Assembly (NCBI GenBank): GCA_000467715.1
Contig: AJFK01000510.1
Location: forward strand, 30,555-94,554
Length of the DNA: 64,000 nucleotides
Direction: 5' to 3'
Source: Hysterium pulicare CBS 123377
Taxonomy: Eukaryota; Ascomycota; Dothideomycetes; Hysteriales; Hysteriaceae
Shown: in pieces, positions 56,328-64,000 of the stretch
Layout: each line of letters begins with the position of its first letter
How positions within the stretch are numbered: position 1 is the stretch's first letter
Program-made: the position numbers and the translations under genes
The notes under the pieces: model-generated
Database searches by the model: none
What the model was told of the DNA's origin: nothing
The model's input: the letters and a program-made list of their open reading frames with translations, nothing else

Positions 56328-56959
56328 ATGTTTCTGCGTTGTGGGCCTAGAATTAACAATTACCGTCACCCTTTCGAAAATGCACTGACAGCGTTTGAAG
56401 TCCGCATCGCATCCCTCAGGTCTCATTTGGCATCCCGAAAAGAATGGAAGACCCTTCCGAACTGGCCAGGTCCCTCTGCATCTCTTTTGACACAAGTCCG
56501 AGGTATGAAATCAGAATGCGAAAAGTTAGTGGAGAATTGAGCGGTTGATGCACAATAGGTGTTATTATTAATTACACTATAGACTTCTAAAGCCCCTTAA
56601 ATCTAGGTAAATTTTATTATATAAGCTTCTTTTGAATAATCTTTTAAATAAATATTTATTCTAATACTTTGTATAAAAATTAAATTACCTTTGTAAGCTA
56701 GTAAAAAAGAAGATAGTAGACGCACACCTATTCTCTTAAAATAACGAATTATGACACCCCCTGTGATGTGAACAAACGGTGGGACCAGTGTATGGAGGCG
56801 TTGAAGCATTCTGAACAGGCGCGCCGTGAAATGTTTGATCAGAACGATGTGAAGAAGCAGACCGGTCAGTACAGACTGAGTTTGATGCAGATAGGGGCAC
56901 CACTTGAAGCTATGCCGGGAATGTTAGTGTGCCTAGTCAAAAGGAATAGGCCGCAGTAG
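56328..56959 (+). pseudogene. Coding remnant split by an AT-rich insertion
   Basis: Two coding-like stretches lie on the plus strand. At 56376-56540 the frame reads FEVRIASLRSHLASRKEWKT, then LPNWPGPSASLLTQVRGMKS and ECEKLVEN before a stop. At 56766-56959 it resumes as VNKRWDQCMEALKHSEQARR, then EMFDQNDVKKQTG. Both are hydrophilic, helix-rich and have real-protein texture, unlike the random frames nearby. Between them are about 225 bp of strongly AT-rich sequence with stops in every frame and a 9-bp inverted word (AATAGGTGT / ACACCTATT, 56554-56562 and 56724-56732). This could be an exon pair with an unusual intron, or a gene fragment interrupted by a mutated insertion. I do not recognise the family. 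Confidence 0.4.
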
Positions 56960-57890
56960 GTAGGCTCGACTGGTCTGTTTCACAGAGGGCATGCGGCATA
57001 GGTAATCATACCAGAATGGCACGCCTACTATACGCCATGTTCCTTGCTTGTGATATAACCATGTGAGAACCACCGAGCATGTAGGGCTAAGACATGAGGT
57101 CAACATCGATGGGAAGCCGGAGCGGAAAATCTAAACACCGTGGATGAAATCACCCTTCTCTGCCGGCAATGAACCCATAATCTCATGTCACCGAGCCTCA
57201 TGACCTTCTGGCTAAAAGATATGTGCCCACTCCTACTCGTCAAGTTCTCGTACGGCATCGACGTACTTGTCCATTTCTGACCCTCCACTCAAAACGATCG
57301 AATCCAGCCTTGCGGACCCCAACGTCCCGTTTCTTAGGGGCCCAATGCATAGCAAAATCTAGCATATGTGATAGGTCATTGCCTCGGAGAAGTTTCGCTT
57401 TCTAGGAACGTATTGCATCTTTAGAGCGCCTTCTATTCACAGACGGCGTTCAACAGCCTCGAGAAGTTCAAGTATTTCCCTTTCTAAACTGTCCGTTTGA
57501 TGCGTCTCTTGTGTGTGAACGAGTTTTTATTCTAGACAATCTGTGCGCTTGACTGATGCTTCTCTAAGCATTAGGTCAAGGTAAACTATTTGTTCCTGTG
57601 TACTCCGTATTCACCCAATCTTTTAATGGCAGTGCTAAACGCAAGGCTGAGGATCAGATGATCTGAGCCTTATTTCTGTCACTCACATATTCTAGGGCAT
57701 CGGGACCCGTATCCATGCATGTATGCATGCTGCTAAGTCGGAATCCCGCCAAATTGTGACATGAGTTGAGGAGGCCACTAAGAGAAAGTCTAAGTGATAC
57801 AATAATGTATAACAGCGTGGAATCCCCAGCCCGGTGTTTTGCTCACATATACTGTAACAGAAGCTCGATACTTTTTCCAAAAAGGGCTGA

Positions 57891-60145
57891 TCCCTCAGTG
57901 CCGCACATTCTCAACAACCTTTCCTTCCGGACAAAGCAGAGACTACTGTTCAAACACAGCCGGTGAATCGTTCACATCAAGAGCCATTAAAGGTAGCCTT
58001 ACGGAAGTCCCCCTCATTCTTGGAATTCTTGACTCATTCTATCGCTGTAGCCGTCGTCGCTCTAATTGTTGGGATTAACCTCTCCGATCGCTACTGGTCC
58101 GATATCATCGAACAGAAGCCGAGTTCTTGAACCTTAGCCAGAGCGCAAAGCTGAAAGCATGGCAGTTTGCTGCTAAATTACACGAGATTATAATGCTGGC
58201 GCCATTGTCGACGGTGGTGTTGTACTATACCCACAGGCTACTGCTTGGTCGACAAGGCATTCCATTTGGTCTCATCGGCTCTCCCTATCGCAGCGGCTCA
58301 ATTACGACCCTATTTCAGCCTCAGTTTTGGGTTACTGGATTTGGGTTACGAATGAAACACATGCCTTTCGCTTTGTTATTGCTGCTCTCTTGCATACTCT
58401 CGGTCTTTCTGGGACCCTCGTCTGCCATTGCTACGATCCCCTCCCTCGATTGGTGGTCCACCGAGAATCCTTATTCAGGAAGCGAAATGGTTATATACTA
58501 TGGGCCAAATTCCTCAGAAATCTGGCGGACCAAATTCATTAGCAGTCTCTGCAACGATGCCACCAACGATGCCACCAAATGTCAAGCCAACCCAATGGAG
58601 TTGGCAGCCGACTGCCCTCTCGTGGATTATGCGGACATTCTGTACTGGATGCTTGGATACTTATACGGCGGTGCGGCTGACAACCTTACCATCTCAGAGC
58701 TTTTCAGTAATGCGGGAAGGACGGTCTCATCCAAGCTGTGGACCGGGGAAGCCTCGGGTGATATATCGGCTCTGGCAACATCATTGAGCGCCGGTATGAC
58801 CATGACCACGGGGACTTTCTGGAATTACATATCAGAAAAGCACGTAGGGCTTGCGAGTAAAGTATCTAGGCCAAGGCTCTACGTAGCTCCAGAGGTCGCA
58901 ACGTTCCAACCTCTCATTCATGTGCAGTGCCAATCGCAAGTCTACAATGAAACACCACCTCATGTGCTATTCCCTTCAAACCAAAACCCATGAACGGATA
59001 ATCCATACACCTACACCGCGTCATGGTTCAATGAAAGCGCGGACCTTTGGGAAGGCTTACCTAAGGCAAATTCAAGCTTTAGGTGGTTCAAAGATGAAAG
59101 TCCCAACGCGAACAGTTCTCTCCTTTCCTTAGCTATTGTGCCGATCGCGGTCGTAAACGCTTCGAAAGACCTAGTTCAGTCGTCTTTGATTGTACCTTGT
59201 TCAATAGATGCTCGATGGGTTGCGAATCAGATTAGCTACCAACCCTTCGTTTCAAACCTCGTCCAAAGCAATTTCACTGATCCTCTGGTTTTTAGTCACA
59301 ATTACGATATGCTCGACGCATCAGCCTTCAGGAAACGTTATGGTATCTCGGACCGCTTGATTGATCTGGACATCAGCTGTGCCAATCTCCTGGATTATAA
59401 CCTCAACAGCACGACGGCAGCCCGATATGCAGGGGACGAACCAGCGATGGGGCGACTACTCCAATACTCAGTCCAGACCGATAAGAATAACATTAGTTGG
59501 TACAGCGTTCCTAACAAGACACCTGTTTCCCTGCAAATGGCGACAGAGGAAACCATTGCCTCGTTGATCGGTCTGGTCCTGACCGATGTAATGGCTGTCA
59601 CGGCTTACATAAACGATGAACCATATCTCGAGATTGAGTCAAATCCTATAAACGACATTCTACTCGAAATGATAGCATTCGTCGACAACAACTCAACCTT
59701 CAGCTTTACGTAACTGTTCAAGGATGACTACAAGAACAAAGACAAGCATTTCTCAATGCGATACAGGGTCGAGAGATACAGCTACGGCTGGGGCGCCCGA
59801 GGCAAAACTATTAAAGCAGCACTCGCGTGCTTGCTGGAGTGTAGCTTTGTGGTTCTCAGTCATGTCCTTTATATCATCAATACCTGGATTCTTGGTCGCT
59901 ATCATCGCAGTACTTCCTGGAACGATATTGAAAACATTATGGGACTAGCAATGAACTCTTCGCCCACAGAAGATCTCTACGGTTCGAGCGCAGGAATCAG
60001 CTGGTTAGGCACATGGTCGTCTATTGTCCGAGTGAGGTATAGTGGAAATGATCATCTTGAATTGATTTTCACAAATAAAGAAGAAGGACGTGGTGGCATG
60101 GGAAATTATGGTGAGCGCGTGCTAGTTGGCAAGAAATATGTGTAG
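57891..60145 (+). pseudogene. Decayed multi-pass fungal membrane protein gene
   Basis: Plus-strand coding remnant of a large membrane protein (at least 740 codons). The frame starting around PFLPDKAETTVQ (57915) runs through a first membrane segment (SIAVAVVALIVGINLSDRYW) and is lost near 58110-58127. It resumes one frame over at EFLNLSQSAKLKAWQFAAKL, then HEIIMLAPLSTVVLYYTHRL, then FALLLLLSCILSVFLGPSSA. The reading then continues in a single frame to 60145, except for two stops: TGA at 58991-58993 and TAA at 59711-59713. Text on both sides of each stop is continuous (FPSNQNP / TDNPYTYTASWFN and NNSTFSF / LFKDDYKNKDKHF). The extracellular part has many N-x-S/T sites, and a final membrane segment (LACLLECSFVVLSHVLYIIN) precedes a cytosolic tail. 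I know this layout from fungal proteins of unknown function. With three lesions it is almost certainly inactive. Confidence 0.8.
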
Positions 60146-60355
60146 TGAAAAGGTAAGTTGGGTTCCAGGCTTCCAGTAGCTTTAACAAGGGCATTTTGAT
60201 GACAAACCACTCTCACTGCACGATGGATGTCATTGTTCGTCGGACTTACCGATGTTTATATGTCCTAACTCATCAAGATAGACTTATTGCATATGCTACT
60301 TTCCAAATCACCATCAGGATAGTAACTCTTTCTCCTACGAGGTATTGACAGTCCA
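60146..60355. other. Short intergenic
   Basis: No gene seen; 3' flank of the membrane-protein remnant. Confidence 0.4.
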
Positions 60356-60577
60356 CTAGACAATCCAAAAACTCGGCTCAACGTCCTTCTCTGGAAATGT
60401 ATGGAATAGTCGCTTTGCCAGGTTCCAAGTTAATACATGACCAAAAAATACGATTTCCCAGGTCTTCACACGACTAGTAGCGCTGAGTATGAATCGCCAT
60501 CCTCCCGCCTGTGGGGCACTTACATACGTATTCATCTCGCTAGCGATTAAACGCCAAAGCAAACCAGCGTACCCGTA
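60356..60577 (-). pseudogene. Orphan 3' coding fragment
   Basis: A minus-strand frame reads GLLWRLIASEMNTYVSAPQA, then GGWRFILSATSRVKTWEIVF, then FGHVLTWNLAKRLFHTFPEK, and ends DVEPSFWIV. It has the texture of a real C-terminus with hydrophobic and aromatic residues, but no start codon or upstream exon can be found: upstream text quickly hits stops. It lies just downstream of the transporter remnant on the same strand. Probably a leftover of a further gene; family not recognised. Confidence 0.4.
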
Positions 60578-60646
60578 GCGTTAGGCCAGGTGGCTCTGCT
60601 CCACATCTTTAATGGACTGTTTGCGCCATGGAGGCGAATTGCTGGT

Positions 60647-62175
60647 TCAAACGGCTACATCCGGACTCTTTTGCTGCGGTTCTTCATCCCCTGGACCCTG
60701 ACAGTCACCCTTTTCGTCCTGCTTGCTGAACAGAACAAAGCACACGGACACGATAACACCAAGCGACCCCAAGCCGATACCGAGATACCATGCTCCACGG
60801 TAGCCTTTCAAGAGATCTATCCCACCGTGGTTTACACGACTCTCTACTGTGCCTGCCATTCCAAGTCCAATTGAGATCGAGTGGTTGACGACGGCGATGA
60901 CTAGCGATGCGGCAATTCCTTGGTGCTCGTGTGCCATGTTGTTGCTCAATATGATGCAACCAGAAGGGAACGACATATCCTATTCACTTCTGTCAACTCT
61001 CTGCAAACTATCTTGTCGATAGAGAGACAAACCATTCCCCACGGCATGATGATACAGGAGACAACTATCCCCGCCCAGTATGTGCGCTTGACTGGAAGGG
61101 TGGCAAGCACGATACTTCCAGCAGTGAAGCAAGTCATTGATATGAGCATTACGAACCCAGGAGGGATGATATTGAGGAGCTTTCCTATTGTCAACGCAGC
61201 GCATAGTCTAGACATGGCAACTGGTATAAAGTATGCTGTGGCCTAAAGTGGTGTTTCTCGACGTAAAACTTCCATCAACTGCCAAATGTAATAGAGCCAG
61301 ATGCCAAATGCAGACCATCCGGCAGCGACACAACCAAGGACAAAGCCCGTTTCCCTAGAGAGCGAATGCATCGGTAGCAATGGCCAAAACACTCTACCCT
61401 CAACAACGAAGAACACGGTCATAAAGCAAATTCCGACGATGAGCAGGACGTATACGTATATATTAGGCCACCCAACAAGCGGCCCCTGATTCCAAGCAAA
61501 GTTTATGAGTACCAGACCAGGAACACCGGTTAGGATGCAGTAGATATCGAGACGTTGTAACATCGACTTCGACATGTTATGGTGTATGACTGGAATGCTT
61601 GGTATAGCGATAAGAGAGGCAGCAGCAAGGACCAAGGAGATGATCGCTGTCGTAAAGTATGCCCAGGGCCACCAGTTTAACTGTCCATACAGAGCCGAGA
61701 ATAGAGCTCCAAGCAAGAATCCACCCGATGCTGTTAATCCAAAAATGCTGAACACCATATCCTTTCTCTGCCCAGGAGGATACGTTCGATCAAGAATTGC
61801 AATCGCATTTGGCAGAGAAGAGCAGGGCCGATTCCCTGAAAAGATCTACAGATGTCGAACAAGACCTGACCAGAGTAGACACTGAACCCGGCGATCAGTG
61901 ACCAAAGGGCAAGCCACAGGTACCCAATTATGAGGATCTTGCGATGCCCAGAGATATCACCTAATCTTCCACATGGAAGGATAAAGGTTCCAACCGTAAG
62001 ACTGTACGCTGCGGGCATTTAGCTCAGAAAGCCAGCATTTGATATGCCGAAGCTCTCGCCAATTATGTGGAGAGGAGTAATTGATTGTGCTAAGCATGCT
62101 TGTGTGAGAAGCTGAGCTGTGCAGACCATAAAAACGAAAGCACAATCGTGGAGTAAAGACATCTGAGGTCTATCA
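60647..62175 (-). pseudogene. MFS drug-type transporter, decayed
   Basis: Remnant of a major facilitator (DHA/14-span type) transporter. From the 5' side: RPQMSLLHDCAFVFMVCTAQ, then LTQACLAQSITPLHIIGESF. A TAA stop at 62019-62021 follows, where related proteins continue LSWxPAAYSL. Next comes AAYSLTVGTFILPCGRLGDI with the motif-A-like GRLGDISGHRK, then FQGIGPALL. There the frame shifts by one base (61812-61822) and resumes as LPNAIAILDRTYPPGQR. MVFSIFGLTASGGFLLGALF and the later spans are intact until a TAG at 61243-61245. TAYFIPVAMSRLCAALTIG follows in frame. A normal 53-nt intron (61032-60980) joins PWGM to DMSFPSGCIILSNNMAHEHQG, and the C-terminus ends at 60647. Two stops plus a frameshift make it non-functional. 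The 5' end is missing. Confidence 0.85.
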
Positions 62176-63654
62176 GGCCAGAACCAGTACCAAACACACT
62201 CAACATCACGCAAATAATCACTCTTGATGCTGTACACGTGTATTCCAACGACTTCTTCAGGGTTGTCCATCCGGCATTTGAATTCCTGGACCGGCAAGAA
62301 TTCGTACGGAGAGCGACTTTGCAATGGAAAGGGAATCCCACTGAAGACAAGTTAAACTTGGATGTAGTAATATGCGGTATACTTTCACTGGGTTATTTCG
62401 TCTCCCAGAAGACCGGCAATGCTATAGAGGTAGCTCTCACTAGTTTCGCGAAAGAACGATTAGAAAGCGTCGCATTGGTGAAGCCTCCAAATGTCGACTT
62501 GATTGCCGGATGGATCCTCTGTGACATATATCTCAGGGCTACTTCATGTCCTCATGCGTCATGGATGACCAGCAATATCACGATGCACCTCATTGAAGCA
62601 TCAGGCATTCAGCGAGATCCTTCTTCGGTTGAACTCATATATCCGCCAGCAAATAACCTGTGCGGCAATAATTTACAAACGTTATATCAGCGAAAGGTTT
62701 TCTGGATCGGAGGAGCAGTCAACGCTATATTTTACTATGAGTACTCGCGCCCCAGAATCATCATCGACAAGATCACTTGCGCCAGAGTCAATGCAGATGT
62801 TAGCAAAGCGACATGTGATCTGCTTCAACTGGCCGAGATGATACCAGAAAACTCTCAAAGCTGCGACGACTCAACAGAAGCCGCAAAGACTGTGTCCATG
62901 CTCAACTCGCTTCGAGCTTTTACTTCTGCGGAATTCCCAATATCGCTCTTCTGTGCAGACCTTGCATTTGCTGCATACCGCCATCTCAGAAGTGTTCGTA
63001 ACATCGTAACCTCTATGACCCCATCCGTAAATCCAGTAGTATCACATCTACTTTCCATCAGTACGGCTGCGCTAAAGGCGATCCGCGACCAGATGTCGGC
63101 ATCTTCATTGCTATCTTCTCTCCTCTCCCTAGATGGTCCAACAGTGTCTCCATGATGGTCACTCATCTCTATTCCATTCCATTTCACCCTTATACTCCTT
63201 TCTTTAGATACACCACAGTCACTCAGTCAAGTTTCCGATACCCTTGGCGTCCTTCAAGCTGTCGCAGCAGCATTTGACACCCACCTTACGCGAGAGGCAG
63301 TGCAAAATGCCGTCATGCTTGTTCGTCTAATGCAGAGACGGAAAGAGCGGGATATCGGCGCCTTAGTAGAAGTGAACCAGCCGGCCCTGAGCAGCTTAGG
63401 CGCATCGGGCGGAGGAGATGTGGCCGTTGGGATGGATCCGACTGTAGCCGGCGGATTGAGCAACAATGCGAGTTCTCGGCAGCCTATGCAGCGGCAGGGC
63501 CAGCAACAGCAGTCGAATGGAAAGGTGCGGTGAATGATCTCAGTTTCAGGCCGAACCTGATGCACACCTATAGTGGAAGTTTGAATGGTCTTGCCATACC
63601 CGATAGTATGGCTTTAGACTGGGATACCATATTCCAGAATCCGGATTGGTTTTG
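62176..63654 (+). pseudogene. Truncated Zn2Cys6-type regulator (zinc cluster missing)
   Basis: The C-terminal regulatory half of a fungal transcription factor. The earliest coding-like text is PVPNTLNITQIITLDAVHVY (from about 62184), then SNDFFRVVHPAFEFLDRQEF, the usual entry to the middle homology region, and DLIAGWILCDIYLRATSCPH. A 72-nt intron (63136-63207, GTCCAA donor) leads to DTPQSLSQVSDTLGVLQAVA. A frame change between about 63470 and 63510 is needed to reach VEWKGAVNDLSFRPNLMHTY. The end, SMALDWDTIFQNPDWF (stop 63652-63654), is a typical terminal signature of such regulators. No Cys6 cluster exists upstream, because upstream DNA is the antisense transporter. It probably once regulated the neighbouring transporter (inference). 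Confidence 0.8.
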
Positions 63655-64000
63655 AAAACATGCACCGCGGTCATGATTCTACACATACGATACTCGTTGG
63701 AAATGGGATTAAGGGTGTGCACATCTTACATTGTTTCCGCTGAATGTGAAATCTCCTCCCACTTGAAACACATCTGGTCTGAAATTCAGGCACGAGCTAT
63801 CAGCTTAACACATCTAGCTGAACATGGTATCGTCTATTTGACTTGAAAAAAAGTCAAATCTGCATTGTACTCAAGAGGTGTTGAGCTCGTATTGCTACTT
63901 AGTGCTCCCTCCTTCGGATCCAATGAGGCCAGGTCTCTAGCCTGACCCGGCGCCTAACGAGATGAACAACATCTCCCCCCCCAAACTTCCCCCCCCCAAA
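63655..64000. other. End of window, no gene
   Basis: No supported gene. The last 30 bp contain two C-homopolymer runs (CTCCCCCCCC and TTCCCCCCCCC) at the very edge, which look like a low-quality contig end rather than biology. No TTAGGG-type telomere repeat is present. Confidence 0.5.

Larger units (their letters stand above)
54968..57890. other. Gene-poor interval at the start of the degenerate right end
   Basis: About 2.9 kb without an intact gene. It contains a 60-codon frame at 55226-55408 of uncertain status (hydrophilic helix-like peptide), a perfect hairpin (56054-56091), short dispersed GGGTGTCA words, the coding remnant listed separately, and an AT-rich patch at about 56560-56750. 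Composition is clearly more AT-rich than the housekeeping part. The 57000-57890 segment shows nothing recognisable. Confidence 0.55.

Noticed and set aside
56007-56763. Possible 757-bp hAT-like element with CAGGGG(G)TGTCA terminal inverted repeats
   Set aside because: The ends match over about 15 of 18 positions with an indel, but no 8-bp target duplication is visible (AAGAAGCA versus TGATGTGA) and a coding remnant crosses the right end, so the element call is not supported.
58991-59713. RIP as the cause of the stops in the membrane-protein remnant
   Set aside because: TAA at 59711 fits CAA to TAA in CpA context, but TGA at 58991 does not fit the preferred CpA site, and the gene is not AT-shifted; ordinary mutation is enough.
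63960-64000. Terminal C-runs as a telomere or chromosome end
   Set aside because: Homopolymers of 8-10 C are not the TTAGGG/CCCTAA repeat of filamentous ascomycetes; most likely a poor-quality contig edge.
1-64000. tRNA, rRNA, CRISPR or integrated plasmid/viral genes
   Set aside because: No internal promoter boxes with a foldable cloverleaf, no rRNA-like sequence, no regularly spaced repeats and no viral hallmark genes were noticed by reading; a covariance-model search would be decisive for tRNA and snoRNA.

Overview
The window is nuclear DNA of a filamentous ascomycete (Pezizomycotina). Short GT-AG introns, mostly 48-110 nt, interrupt most genes. Gene families such as a HET-domain protein, a large Zn2Cys6 regulator, a PL1 pectate lyase and a membrane-anchored fucose-lectin-like protein are typical of this group. 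The mix suggests a plant-associated lineage, perhaps Leotiomycetes, but the class is inference only. I saw no rRNA, tRNA, CRISPR or telomere repeat.

Left part (0-24 kb): TRAPP subunit Trs31 (+), the pre-rRNA endonuclease Las1 (-) and an acidic, disordered conserved protein (-). A gene-free stretch of about 7.6 kb (5.8-13.4 kb) follows, and it is the least explained part of the window. Next come the translocon subunit Sec61 alpha (-), a secreted PL1 pectate lyase (+), a frame-broken lectin-like propeller gene (-) and a Zn2Cys6 transcription factor of about 989 aa (-).

Middle part (25-55 kb) is dense, conserved housekeeping sequence. In order: a Cys/His-rich conserved protein, a PMP22/Mpv17 peroxisomal membrane protein, a SprT-like plus BTB-like fusion, Gep4 (cardiolipin synthesis), SmD3 (spliceosome), an Irc6/p34-like adaptin-binding protein, a class I methyltransferase, a type I membrane protein, a Pex11-family protein, a bestrophin-like channel, a tetraspanning protein, COMPASS subunit Shg1, a short mitochondrial-type membrane protein, a CofD/YvcK-like (UPF0052) protein, a HET-domain protein, Ebp2 (ribosome biogenesis), HSBP1 and an ER protein disulfide isomerase with an ERp29-type C-terminus. 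Several pairs are divergent over 220-530 bp (Gep4/SmD3, Shg1/small membrane protein, Ebp2/HSBP1, Pex11/bestrophin), so promoters may be shared. Two genes act in ribosome biogenesis (Las1, Ebp2), two in the ER (Sec61, PDI) and two in peroxisomes (PMP22, Pex11).

Right part (55-64 kb) changes character. A gene-poor interval holds an AT-rich patch, a perfect 13-bp hairpin and remnants of a coding sequence. It is followed by three decayed genes: a multi-pass membrane protein (frameshift plus two stops), an MFS drug-type transporter (two stops plus one frameshift) and a Zn2Cys6-type regulator lacking its DNA-binding domain. The last two are head to head and both lack their 5' ends, as if one deletion removed their shared promoter. 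This looks like a small accessory cluster that has been lost. Gene models with introns were derived by hand from splice signals, reading phase and family resemblance; no searches were run.
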